From positions 468,501-532,500 of the forward strand of contig JARFJB010002039.1 of assembly GCA_036346205.1 (NCBI GenBank): 64,000 nucleotides of DNA, in the 5' to 3' direction. Numbering within the stretch: the stretch's first letter is position 1; each line of letters starts with the position of its first letter. Below the pieces are notes generated by a model. The model had not been told where the DNA came from. It made no database searches and was given only the letters and a program-made list of their open reading frames with translations. Shown here piece by piece: positions 24,219 to 34,832 of this stretch. Source of the stretch: Vesta saturnalis (taxonomy: Eukaryota > Arthropoda > Insecta > Coleoptera > Lampyridae). A program made the position numbers and the translations under genes.

Positions 24219-26175
24219 ATGGATGAAGCCGGAGTGTCTTTACGTAGTAATACTTTAAAAATATTTAATGAAAATTTATGTATAGTTTGTCAACAAGGTG
24301 GCAAGTTAACAAGTGAAATAAACGGTTGTAGAAAAGTGCGATGGGCTGCTCGTGAACGAAAAGATATTGTCTGTGAGAGATTAAAAATGATGAGCAGAGA
24401 CTCTTTGTTCTTTTACCATATGACGAATGAGTGTTACCGTACAAAGTACAAAGTACAAAATCCAAAAGTCCAAAGTCCAAAGTCCAAAAGTCCAACAGTC
24501 CAAAGTCCAAGGTACAAAGTCCAAAGTCCAAAAATCCAAAGTCCAAAAGTCCAAAAGTCCAAAGTCCAAAATCCGAAGTCCAAAAGTCCAAAGTCCAAGA
24601 ATCCAACGCCCAACAGTCCAAAAGTCCAAAGTCCGAAGTCCAAAGTCCAAAGTCCAAAAATACAAAGTCCAAAGTCCAAAATGCAAAGTCCAAAAGTTCA
24701 AAGTCCAAAGTCCAAAAGTCCAAAGTCCAAAAGCACAAAAGTCCAAATTCCAATGTACAAAGTTCAAAGGCAAAAATCCAAAGTCCAAAGTCCAAAATGC
24801 AAAGTCAAAAGTTCAAAGTCCAAAGTCCAAAAGTTCAAAGCCCAAAGTCCAAAGTCCAATATCCAAAGCCCAAAGTCCAAAGTCCAAAGTCCAACAATCC
24901 AAAGTCCAAAATCCAAAGTCCAAAAGTTCAAACTCCAAAATTCAAAGTCCAAAAGTCCAAAGTCCAAAAGTCCAAAGGTCCAAAAGTCCAAAGTCCAAAG
25001 TCCAAAGTCCAAAAATCCAAAGTCCAAAAGTCCAAAAGTCCAAAGTACAAAAATACAAAAGTCCAAAGCCCAAAGTCCAAAGTCCAAAGTCCAAAATCCA
25101 AAGTCCAAAAGTCCAAAGTCCAAAAGTCCAAAGTCCAATGTCCAAAGTTGTACTTTGTACAATGAAGACCAAAATAGAAAGGTTGATAAAAAAATTAGAA
25201 GGTCCCGAACCTGAAAATTTGGAATGTGATGTCCAAATCGGTGAGCAGTCTTCTTGTAATCGTGATAGATATACCAGATCTAAAGTGAAGTCTCGCAATG
25301 TTCATCAGTTATTAAAGACGAAAAATTTCCCTGCGTAGTATGTGGTAAAATATGGCTAGGAAAACATTGCAGTACAACATATAGAATTTGTGAGACAGAG
25401 CCCAAAATCTTTTAAGCATTACTGCTTTTCTAAAAGATGAAGTTTTTACTAGAATTGCTGATCTACGCACTATTGATTCTATTTTTGCAGCAGATATCTA
25501 TTATCACAAAAACTGTATGCGATCCTATGAAAAAAAGTACGAGAGGTTGACATGTCAAAATGTTTTAAAAGAATCAACTAAAAGTTCTTCCGATTGTAAT
25601 AACTTTACAATGCAAAGGAACAACGCGATTTCTATGGTTGTTAATACATTGACACCGCGGCTTAAGTTTGGAGACGCTTTTACCCTTACTGAAGTATGCT
25701 TAGAAATTAATAAAATTTTGCTGCCCAATATGTCGGTAAAGAACATACAAATAAAACATTACTTGGTTGCCAACTTCGGAGAAGAAATAAACTTCTCGGT
25801 GCCAACAGAAGCAAATAAGCCTACAATTTTTTTTCATTGTAGTGTATCAATCGAAGAAGTTGTTGAAGTTTTGCGATCAAAGGATGTCATAAAAGAGAGC
25901 GCAAAAATTATTAAGGAATCTTTGATGAAAGTTAATTTTAACCTTGAAAATCAATTTTCAGATGAAAATAGTTTGAGACAATCGTGGGATGAAATTCAAA
26001 TTCCATCAGCTTTATTAACTTTTTTCTCCGAATTATTTAATTTTAGCGAGGCCCCTTTCAAGCAAACCAAGCTGACTCCGATTCCGAAGATGACGAACCT
26101 TTAAATATTGAAGCACCTCCGAAAAGTATTTCCAAAAGCAAAATACTTAAAATGAAATCCTTATTTCAAATAATG
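24219..26175 (+). pseudogene. Unnamed repeat-associated gene family, N-terminal part (paired Cys/His modules)
   Basis: N-terminal half of a large decayed gene continuing at 28076. The start ATG at 24219 reads MDEAGVSLRSNTLKIFNENL, then a module CIVCQQGG...FYHMTNECY (C-x2-C...H...C-Y). A minisatellite insertion (24444-25161) interrupts it. The frame resumes with MKTKIERLIKKLEG. After a frameshift near 25330 a second module follows, CVVCGKIWLGKHCSTTY ... FAADIYYHKNCMRSY, with the same Cys/His layout. From 25517 to 26104 comes a long open helical stretch (TPRLKFGDAFTLTEVCLEIN, SVSIEEVVEVLRSKDVI), and after a frame shift it runs to 26175, where a 1.9-kb insertion breaks it. I recognise the layout as a family repeated many times in insect and cnidarian genomes, usually annotated only as uncharacterised. 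The two modules look like zinc-binding folds. No enzymatic function can be given from this half. Confidence 0.6.
24444..25161. mobile_element. 718-bp insertion filled with a 7-8-bp minisatellite, GTACA flanks
   Basis: About 90 units of CCAAAGT / CCAAAAGT fill this block almost completely. It is flanked by GTACA at 24439-24443 and 25157-25161. The inner ends are an inverted repeat: GTACAAAGTACAA on the left and its complement (TTGTACTTTGTAC) on the right. Removing the block plus one GTACA rejoins the host reading frame (ECYRT to MKTKI), so it is an insertion, not an ancestral repeat. Its length, 718 bp, is not a multiple of three. The array reads as long spurious open frames on both strands because its 7-mers contain no stop in several frames. 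Confidence 0.8.
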
Positions 26176-28069
26176 TACTTTTGTCAGGGTATATTGAACA
26201 CCCTGTATACGTATTGGGTAATTTTGTTTATAATTCTATGCACTTAGTTAGATTCCGTATATACATATTTTGTTTTGTTGTCAAGTTGAGTTTTATAGAT
26301 AAATTTGTGTTACGTGTGTTGCGACCTTTAGGGATGGTGCGTGTGTGGCGAGCTTTAGTTTATTTTGTTTGTGAATTAGTATTCCGTAATTTAGGTTGTT
26401 TTCCTTATTATTCCCCGTTTATAGAAGTTTGAGTAACGTTTATTTGTAAATAGTTGTATATAAGTGTAAATAACGTTTATTTCGTTGGATTTCCTTAAAA
26501 ATTATAGAAATAGTGTAGATTTATATGTATATGATGTCATGCTGACGACATAAAGACGAGTAGTTATAGTGGTTCAGTGTAATATTGAGTATGTTGGTTT
26601 TAATTCATAGAGATTGAATGTGGGACTTATTGTTTGTACTTAAATAAAAATATAGAGATATTTTTCGCGTTAAGTCTGCTAACGTTTGAACTTTTGAAAG
26701 TTCTCGAGCCCTGACGAATGGAAACGAAGTTTGTGTTGGGGGTACCAAATCTTCCCCTTCCGTTTTTTTAATTGGTGGAATTAAATTAGATCAGATTTTT
26801 TGTGAGTAGTGGGATTCAAAATCAAAGATGGATTTTTGGTAATGATTTGATTGATTCTGAAACTGATCGCGCTCTCGAGTACTAGTACGGTGCCGCTTGT
26901 TGTTACGCTTTAAGGGGTGGTTTAGAACGTTGATATATTGGACCTTGTGGTGTTTAACGAACGTACTTTTGTGTAGTAAGGGTAGTTTAGCTACTTCTGA
27001 AGAAGACCTGTAAAGGGATTTTATTAAAATTGTTCATCACCAAAGGATTATACCTAGTGCCGATTTCGACGTAATCACGTCACCTAGAGGTCATCGTCGT
27101 GTTACATTAGTGCTTCGGTGAACTCATTGGTTTATATCGATTTTTCGGATTTAAAAAAAACTAACGTTCTTGTAGTGCCTCTTAATTACCGTGCAAAACG
27201 TGTTTAAAGATAAAGAAACTTTCGCAATATATTAAAATATATAGTTATTTAAACCAAGTTATTAACCTTTTGGATTATTAGTGGAAATAAAACTGTTTCA
27301 AAGATAAAAGTTAACAAGCAAGTTGAGCGCTCAAATTATTATTTTAAAAGAAGTTTTTTCTAATTTATGCAGTAACATTTTAACGAGATTCAATCAAGGA
27401 ATCGTTTGTGTATAAAAGAACAATAGTCAACATTTCATTCATCATTTGTCAGAGCAGGGAGATTTCATTCCCGTTATAGCAGTAACCGATCACCTGGTTC
27501 GCTTTCATTTGTTGTAACACAGGAGAGGTAATTCTAGACCTTAAGGTAATATAATATTGTGTTTTTTTTATTGAATATTTTCAAGATTTTTTGGGTATTT
27601 CGAACTATTTTTTTGTGTTAACGAAGGGTTGAAAGCGGTGCCGTTTTTTTTTGTTAAATTAAGTTGTTTTAAATTTATTTAGTGTAACTTTATTGAGTGT
27701 TTATCACGCTTTTATTTGACAGGCGTGTAGTGCGATTTTGAAGCCCTATTTCAGGTGGTTTGCTGAGTTGCTGTCCAGCACACCTGAAATTGATTGCGGA
27801 TAGGTAAGCGTATGTTTTTTGTATGTTTAGACACGCTATGTACTCGTAATTTTGGTACGACGACCCTTATTTTGACTACCAAACATTCTGGCGCCCAAAA
27901 ACCGAACTGATTACGTCTTCATCCCCTATTTTGACTTACGTACGATTTACTATTCTGGATGTGCAAAATTTAGCAACATCATACCCACACCCATACGCTG
28001 GCTAGTCGGGGCAAAAAGGCCAATTTATCTGTAATCCCGTTCTACCACCCGTTTATACCGCTACACTTT
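26176..28069. mobile_element. 1.9-kb insertion with 6-bp target duplication ATAATG, possible solo LTR
   Basis: The host frame stops at 26175 (LFQIM) and resumes at 28076 (HGGKKRTPF). ATAATG stands at 26170-26175 and again at 28070-28075, a candidate target-site duplication. The insertion begins TACTTTTGTCAGGGTATA and ends CGCTACACTTT. The ends are weakly inverted (both have GGTATA about 10 nt in) and are not TG..CA. I see no coding potential; the longest open frame (26181-26432) matches nothing. A TATA box with an initiator lies at 27411-27447. Candidates are a long solo LTR, or a non-autonomous DNA element with 6-bp duplications. Neither is proven. Confidence 0.65.
27411..27447 (+). promoter_or_regulatory. 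Candidate core promoter (TATA box and arthropod initiator)
   Basis: TATAAAAG at 27411-27418 is followed by TCATTC (27435-27440) and TCATTT (27442-27447), both fitting the arthropod initiator TCAKTY. Adenines at +1 would lie 26 or 33 nt from the first T of the TATA box, close to the usual spacing. Its place about 620 bp before the end of the 1.9-kb insertion would suit transcription from an LTR. Confidence 0.4.
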
Positions 28070-28075
28070 ATAATG

Positions 28076-31000
28076 CACGGTGGGAAAAAAAGAACCCCAT
28101 TTCATGTCATGACAGGACTAACTGTACATGCTGTTTGTAAAAGTAGCGCCTTAATGAAAAGTTTAAACCGTACTGGGGTCAGCATATCATATGACGAAGT
28201 TTTAAGATGTCGTACAAGTTTGGCTTCGTTTGCTGTCGAAAGCTGTAAAAGTATTGTTCCATTACCATCGCATTTCGATCCTTCGAAGTTTACTACTGCA
28301 GCTTTCGATAATTTTGATCATGAAGAAGCTACAGAATCGGGTTTAAATGGCACACATGATACTGTTGCAGTACTTTTTCAAGAAAAATCCAGTGAAGTAA
28401 TAAAGAAACCTAATATTTCAGACAGTAATGTACGTTACTCCAATCGTTCGTTTCACAATAGTTTACAATGTCAGCTGTTAAAAGACTTCTACAAAGCCCC
28501 AGGACCAATTTCCCTTCCATAAATATTCGCTGATGCCAAAAAAAAATATAACCTTGGAGTCTTATTTTAATTTACGAGCTGACGATGCAGCTTGGTTTTT
28601 GTGTAGAACGGATATTTCCGAAGAGCAGATAAAAAGTTCAAAAGTACCTCAAACAGTTCCATCATGGCTTGCGTTTAATTCAGTGTTAACTAAAGATGAC
28701 CGAATTAAACAAAGTGTTGGGTTTTTGCCAATATTACCTTACCCAGTTACTAATTATTTCACTGTCTACACGCCCCTTTGTAATTTTAAAGATATCTTAT
28801 ATCAGCTACAGTAAACAAGCCTTGCAGTTTTTTGTGATGAGGGTGTTTACCATATTGCTAGGCACATAAAGTTTTTACGAAATGAAGAATTTGTAAATAT
28901 TACCTTAATGCTAGGCAGTTTTCACATGATAAAGGTGGTTCTTGCCTGTGTCGGAAAATATTTATGAGGTAGTGGTGCTGAAAATGTATTTGTTGAATCG
29001 GGTGCATTCGGAATAAATACTGTTGAACAAGTTTTGAATGGTTCAAATTACGCAAGGTCTGTGAAGGGCCTTTTTATGCTTGGCGAGGTATTACAACGGT
29101 TACAATTCGAAGCATTTTTTACAGAACATGGTTCATCTAATTACGAACAAGAAATTATATCTATTCAAAATTTACAAGACACAATTCTTGAAAGGAATGT
29201 AGAAGAAGCATATACTGTTTATAACAGTTTCCAAGAAAACGCTAATAATCGCCTAGCAGACTTTAAAAATTTTATTCTGAAAAGATGCGAAGAGTCTGAT
29301 CTTTTTAAATACTGGAATAATGTTTTAGTTTTAATAAGATTAGTGCGTAACCTAATTCGAGCCGATCGCATGGCAGACTGGAATTTACATTTGGATACGG
29401 TTGAACAACTACAACCTATATTTCATGTGATGGATCGCACTAACTACGCACGTTTATGGAAGGCCAATTTGTAGTAAAGCGGTCAAACATGCCTTTTACA
29501 TCAGTTGGTACAGATAAAGCATTAGAGCAGACAATAAACAGATCAAAGAAAAGCTCGTCAGGGATTATTGGGTCTACTCGTAAAAAAGATTTTGTAGCTG
29601 CCTGGGACCTTGTTTATCATGAAATTTTGGCAATATCCAACCTTCACAGGGAAAAAACGTTTGTTCAAAATGACAATTACGAATTAAAATCCCATCATGA
29701 GTACCAACCAGGAAAAATTGATCGGACTGAAGCTTTAATCCAAAAGATAGTAAAATTTATAACTGAAAGATTAAATCCGTTTAATGAAGGGAACCAGCAA
29801 CTCCGAAACATTGTAACACAAGAATGCCCTTCTGCCGAAACTACAAAGGCGTTGTTAGACGTCTTTAAAACTGGCTGTCGGATGTATGAAACTTTTCACA
29901 CAAAGATAGATTTAAAGAATTCAGCAAACCAATTTCTCAATGTATTAGCAGGGTCAAATTACCACAATTTAAAACACCTGCCCCTGATGTCAAATAAAAA
30001 CAGTCCAAGGCATGTCGTAAACAAAACTACGAGTATCGACGTATCTTTGACTTAGCTAGAGAAAGAAATTATGATATAAAGTCATTGTTATCTTTTGAAT
30101 TGACTTATGAGAATATTTGAAGAAGAAGATGTGCTAAAAAAGGAACCCAATAAATCCAGTATTTTAGAAGAGCTCTATAAAACTCTTGGTGATGAAAATT
30201 TCACATTATCAGAAAACAATGATAAATTTTGTTTAATGGTAGATGTTATGATGGGACTACGAAAGCTTAACTGGAAAAACCTTAAAACTTTTAAAGATTT
30301 AGCTACTGAGTTTTGTAACCTTATGAGCAGAACATTAAAGGGTAGGCTTAATAGGGTAGACTTCGTATTCGATAGTTATTTAGAACTATCACCGAAAGCA
30401 GGAGAAAGGCTACGAAGATATAATGACGAGTGCATTTGTGTTCATGAAATTACAGAAGATATTCCTTTACCTGTTCAAGAAAAAAAGTTTTGGGGCTCTA
30501 CTGAAAATAAAATTTTGCTTCAATCCTTTCTTCGCTCATTTATTCTGAAAAATGGTTTTAAATTCTGACCTGGGGTTCAACTGATTTGCAGTGCTACCAA
30601 TACCGAATTTTTCCAATCAACGTTATCATCTTCTAAGTTCCTGAATATGTTGGAAAAAAAAGAGATAGAAGAAGCTGATATGAGAATAATGGTTCACATA
30701 GCTCAGGCAGTGCGTGATGGACATGAAAAAATATGTATTTTGTAGTCAGATACTGATATTATAATCATGGCATTATATCATATTAGAACATTTGAAGCTA
30801 CCGGATTAAAGGTAAACCCTAAACCTGCAGCATTGGTTTTATTATTAATTTTGCTTTAATTTTTTCACAGGAACTTTGGATAAAAGCAAGAGCAGGAGCT
30901 AGAAAACGAGATATCCCATTACATGTTATGGCTGGTCGTTGTGGAACAGAAACTTGTTCGGTACTTCCTGCACTTTACCACTTAACAGGGGCGGATTATA

Positions 31001-31574
31001 CGAGCAAGGTTGGAACAAAACGGGCTGCTCTTCATGCCGAACCAGAAAAATATTTTCTAAATTTTGCGCAAGGTACAACTACCCTTAAAAATTATACCCC
31101 ACATATGTACTTATTTCGAATATTTTTTAGGTTTATCCGAAACCGAAATAGACTTGCAGAGGAGTTTTTACTAAAATTATACCGCAAGGACAATTCGTGC
31201 AAGCATTTAATGATCTGAAATATTGGACTTATCACCACCAAAAGACCGTCTGTCTAGAAAAGTTGCCACCCACTTCTGCAAATTTTAGGTTTCATATTTT
31301 ACGTGCTTTTTATATTGTTTACAATCAAACCCATTGTTTGGAGAGAACACAAAGTGTTCTTGATCCCCTTGTTTTCGGATACAAAATCGAGAACGCTTGC
31401 CTATCACCAAAGTCTGTAACGAGCCTTTTTCCACCAACTGAAGAGCTGGTACCAAGCTGCAATTGTTCGAAATGTGCGCGGCAAAATAGTTGCAACTGTA
31501 GAGCGGCTGGATTGAAGTGTTGCTCATTTTGTAATTGTCAAACATTAAACCAGTGCACCAATCCTAATGACTAA
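28076..31574 (+). pseudogene. Unnamed repeat-associated gene family, C-terminal part (possible PIN/FEN-like domain, Cys-rich tail)
   Basis: Continuation of the gene broken at 26175. Successive blocks are HGGKKRTPFHVMTGLTVHAV; FTTAAFDNFDHEEATESG; VFCDEGVYHIARHIKFLR; then VKRSNMPFTSVGTDKALEQT with INRSKKSSSGIIGSTRKKDF. After several breaks comes SDTDIIIMALYH, and past an intron ELWIKARAGARKRDIPLHVM with LTGADYTSKVGTKRAAL. The end, 31197-31574, has CNCSKCARQNSCNCRAAG and CCSFCNCQ. Lesions: stops at 28812, about 28966 (Arg CGA to TGA), 30566 and 30743, and a deletion with frameshift near 29455. SDTD plus the GADxTS...GTKRA region resembles the acidic and helical elements of PIN/FEN-type nucleases; that is inference from pattern only. 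Introns are kept, so it is not a processed copy. The tail recurs at 58.1 kb on the other strand. Confidence 0.6.
30812..30870 (+). other. 59-bp GT-AG intron inside the pseudogene
   Basis: The coding frame reads GLK, then AAAG|GTAAACCC, an AT-rich stretch and TTTTTTCACAG|GAACTT, then ELWIKARAG. Both splice sites are canonical, and excision keeps the family reading. It shows that this locus derives from a genomic, not reverse-transcribed, copy. Confidence 0.7.
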
Positions 31575-31739
31575 ATCTAAATCTAAATCTGTTTAAATAC
31601 CAAAACAATGCGTAAAAAATAAAAATTCGTGAATTCACTTTTTTTTTTATTTGGACCACCCAGTAGTATGAAATTATCTTATTGATACATTATTAACTTC
31701 ATCTCACAATAATAAAGCATTTAAAGATTTGGCTTAGGA

Positions 31740-32045
31740 AGTAGACAAAGACAATCACAAGGTGCAAAAGTTATCACTGGATCACCTTACAAGGCTGAAC
31801 TGACTGGGTTTCTGAGAAGGAACGAACAGGCTGGAAAACCACAAAATTCGAAGATAATTAACAAACAGCCATTGAAGCGGCAAGAAAGAAGAAAGAAAGC
31901 TCGAGCTCAGTTTCCGAGCCTTTGGTAGAAATCAGCTCTGGGGAGAGTGATCTTGACATTCCCTCTGGAAGATCCAAGCCTGATGACAATGACTTAGTGT
32001 GCGGATGCAGAAACTGATGCATATATCTGCGATTTTTGTAAATAG
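31740..32045 (+). pseudogene. Tigger/pogo transposase C-terminal fragment
   Basis: The frame from about 31743 reads RQRQSQGAKVITGSPYKAEL and TGFLRRNEQAGKPQNSKI, followed by a Lys/Arg-rich stretch (PLKRQERRKKARAQFPSL) to a TAG. Past a frame change, DAYICDFC appears near 32035. This matches the basic, Cys-ending tail after the DDE core in Jerky/Tigger-like proteins (pattern RxxILTSTPYKxELE). The core is absent. Two copies of the TAGCC(C/T)ATATTTGGACC motif follow at 32168 and 32365. Confidence 0.45.
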
Positions 32046-32167
32046 ACTCACAAAACCACCACATTTTTTTAGTGTGATTTCTACTTTATGTAAGAGTATT
32101 TGTCTTATTTGTATCCAATTTATTACAATTTCTTTCATTTTTCAAATTAAACATAAAATATCTGCAG

Positions 32168-32381
32168 TAGCCCATATTTGGACCTTGTTAATAAAAATCA
32201 TAATTTTGACATCCTATACATCTAACTCCTATTTCCTTAAATGTAGTCCTCAAAACTCAATGGAAGTGTTTACATGTTGCACTAAATGTATAATCTTGTT
32301 GCTCCCTAAAGAATGATACTTGTAGGTCTGAACTATTTCAGAATAAGTGCTTAAATGAAAATGGTAGCCTATATTTGGACC
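32168..32381 (+). repeat. Two copies of TAGCC(C/T)ATATTTGGACC
   Basis: Copies at 32168-32184 and 32365-32381, about 197 bp apart. The same motif stands before the intact Tigger gene at 22.19 kb. It may mark the end or subterminal region of a Tigger element whose C-terminus lies at 31.74-32.05 kb. Confidence 0.4.
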
Positions 32382-32459
32382 TCTATTTAAGAATAATCAG
32401 TTTGAAGCATAACCTTACTTATTCATACGTTAGTTTAAACCACGGTTCTTTATCAATCA

Positions 32460-32875
32460 TGACTACAAGAAAAGCTAAGAAAACGGACACACCGGATCAA
32501 GATTAATTTAAAAAATAACCAGTAGTGTTATTGAGACAATGGAGGTTATGCTACATAAAAAGTTGAATGAAAAGTAATCATGGATTCTTTAATAATGATA
32601 TTGTCTAGAAAATAAATATGATGTACTTGAACAATATACGAGGCGCAATAATTTGCGATTATCAGGAATACCTGAAAGTGCCAATGAAGATACGGACTCG
32701 TTAGTTATAACTCTTTAAAAAGCATATTAGGAGTTACTTGTACAGAACCAGACATTGACCGCTCCCGCCTTCTTGGAAAACCTAGGGAAGGTGTTAAGCG
32801 TTCCATTATTATCAAGTTTGTCACATATCGGAAAAAGGCTGAACATTCGGATTTTTGTAGCGTCCGCTGAGGGTA
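32460..32875 (+). pseudogene. LINE ORF1 remnant (L1/CR1-like nucleic-acid-binding protein)
   Basis: From 32460, MTTRKAKKTDTPDQ and a helical stretch ending near NNDIV precede YTRRNNLRLSGIPESANEDT. After a one-base shift, EPDIDRSRLLGKPREGVKRS and IIIKFVTYRKKAEHSDF follow. The order coiled coil, RRNNLRxxGIPE, then Rx(L/I)GKP and RxIIVKFxxYxxR is that of ORF1 proteins of CR1/L1-type LINEs, which coat the element RNA. Two stops and a frameshift are present. It abuts an antisense LINE ORF2 at about 32880. Confidence 0.65.
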
Positions 32876-32879
32876 TTCT

Positions 32880-34480
32880 GGTTGTGAACACTCAAAATAG
32901 TATTTCAACGGTAGATCAATTATTTCCATCATTCTTATGTGAGCTGGTCTTGTAATTGTTAGATTTGTTCTGTGTTTTAATATTGTTTCGTCTGAGGGCA
33001 TTTCATGGTTAATGTGGTTTGGAAAAGATGCAATTTTAGAGAAATAATTGTTTAATAGAATTTTGCGTCTGGTTGCTAACGGTGGTATTCCTGCATCACA
33101 AAATATAGATAGGAGAGGGCTGGTTCCCAATGCGCCTATTGCCATTCTTAATCCGGTGGCGCGTATTTTTTCGAGTGCTTTACTATTTGATTTTCTCATC
33201 GATCCATATATTATGCATTTATAGTCCATTATAGACAATACAAGTACCTTGTACGTGTGATCAGAGTCTTTCTATCCGCTCCCCAATTAATATGCGACAT
33301 GCATTTAGTTAAGTTTAACCTCTTTTTTGCATTTGGTTGCAATGTAATTTATGTGATCCCTGAAGTATAGTTTTCTATCAAATACAACACCAAGAACTGT
33401 TACGTTTTCTTTGATTTCAATTAATGATTTTTTTTATGTATATCTTTGGGTCGTTGTGTTCTTTCCTTGGCCGGCAGAAATGAATCGCTTTAGTTTTCGT
33501 TTCAACAAATTAAAATTAAATTAAATTGTCTGCATGCATGCACTTTTGGACAGGAGATGGTACAGAAGTTATTACGGTGTTAATGACTATTAAAAACAAT
33601 GTAGTACTTAATACAAACCCCTGAGGGACTCCATCTTCTAGGCTATGAATTTTTGATTGTACAGTGTTAACTCTAGTATAGAACGTACGTTCTGTAAGGA
33701 ATTGCTTGATGAATTTTGGCAGGTTACCTTTAATGTTCCATTCATCTAACGTTTTTAATATTTTAAACCGCCATGTTAAATCAAACGCCTTTTCAATGTC
33801 ACAAATAATTGCAACTGTATGCATCCTTTCCAGAAATCCATTCTGTACATAATTTTCTAAATGTACTGGTACGTCAAGGGTTAAGTGTAATTTTTTAAAT
33901 CCTGTTTGTTGGTTATCTAGTAATCTGTTATGTTCTAGTGTCCACACCAGCCTTTCGTTCACTATTCTTTCAAGTACTTTACTCATTGTGCATGTTAACG
34001 AGATAAGCCTGTAATTCTGAGGTTTAGATGAATATTTTACTGGTTTCAATATAGGAATTATTACTGATTGTCTCCATTTGTTAGGATATTGTCAATGATT
34101 ATATATATGATTCTAGGTGTTCAGTAATATCATTTTTATTGTTTTATTGTTTATTGTTTCTTCAGGCAATTTTCTAGTTCCATAATGGTAAGAGGTTCAT
34201 TGTATGTACAAGGTATTTTAGTTTCAAAGTTGATGTTATATTCTTCTTGCTGTTTTATTGTTATAAAATCATCATTATAATTGCTATTGCTGCTAGTTTT
34301 TTCAAAAGTTTCAGATAGAATTTCCGCTATGTCGCTTTTTTTATTAACAACTTGATCATTATCTGTAATTAGGCATGTAATATCTGAGTTAATTGTTTTG
34401 CCCTCTATTGCTCTAATTTTGTTCCATACCTCAGTGGCTGGTGTTTTTCTAACAGTGGTTTTAATGTACCACTTGTTTGC
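32880..34480 (-). pseudogene. LINE ORF2 reverse transcriptase pseudogene (I/Jockey-like)
   Basis: Minus strand. From about 34450, EVWNKIRAIEGKTINS and PLTIMELENCLKKQ are the region before the RT. From 34049, YSSKPQNYRLISLTCTMSKV, LERIVNERLVWTLEHNRLL, DNQQTGFKK, IICDIEKAFDLTWRFKIL and SLEDGVPQGFVLSTTLFLIV cover the RT fingers and palm. The catalytic box, normally YADD, has decayed to HADN (end of that frame, about 33520). Across frameshifts KENVTVLGVVFDRKLYFRDH gives the thumb. From 33238 MDYKCIIYGSMRKSNSKALE, GLRMAIGALGTSPL and PPLATRRKILLNNY follow, as in I/R1-type elements before an RNase H domain. No RNase H is seen before the junction at about 32880. Confidence 0.8.
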
Positions 34481-34503
34481 ATGTGCTTGTTATTAGCTAG
34501 TTA

Positions 34504-34525
34504 TTAACAAAAAATTTTTTGTTAA
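34504..34525. repeat. Perfect 22-bp palindrome
   Basis: TTAACAAAAAA followed by its complement TTTTTTGTTAA. It is short and AT-rich, and may be chance. Confidence 0.5.
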
Positions 34526-34756
34526 CTTCAACACTCTGTATACTGAGTACAAAGCACCAAATGTATGCGTGACATAAGGTAAGTCTATTTATTTTTGCAC
34601 AAAGAATCTCTGGTTAGCGGGGTGGCCTACTAGTTTGTCACACCCGGTATAATCTTACAAAACGGACGTGAATGTTGATGACCACACACAGAGAGGTTGA
34701 AACAACCTAAATAGATAATTAACCAAATGAGGGTACTAATTAGCAGAATTATTGGA

Positions 34757-34832
34757 GATAATATAACTAGTGTTATGATTATCATCGATGATAGCTCGAG
34801 GCAAAACCGATGAAAATTGAACGAGTGCGAAG
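34757..34832 (+). repeat. Detached piece of the 280-310-bp satellite
   Basis: GATAATATAACTAGTGTTAT, GATTATCATCGATGATAGCT and GAACGAGTGCGAAGT match the longer satellite unit at 37285-37365. The sequence stops where the Jockey fragment starts, so the LINE sits inside the array. Confidence 0.65.

Noticed and set aside
24265..25298. Long open frames on both strands across the CCAAAGT array (Lys/Ser/Pro-rich and Trp/Asp/Phe-rich)
   Set aside because: They are by-products of a 7-8-bp repeat without stops in several frames. The block is an insertion in a pseudogene.
26181..26432. An 83-codon frame in the 1.9-kb insertion
   Set aside because: Hydrophobic but without domain match. It starts at the insertion edge and is probably chance.
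31570..31675. TTTATTTGGACCACCCAGTA as a possible terminal inverted repeat of the 24-31.6-kb gene
   Set aside because: It resembles a mariner-type tip, but I found no matching end upstream of 24.2 kb.
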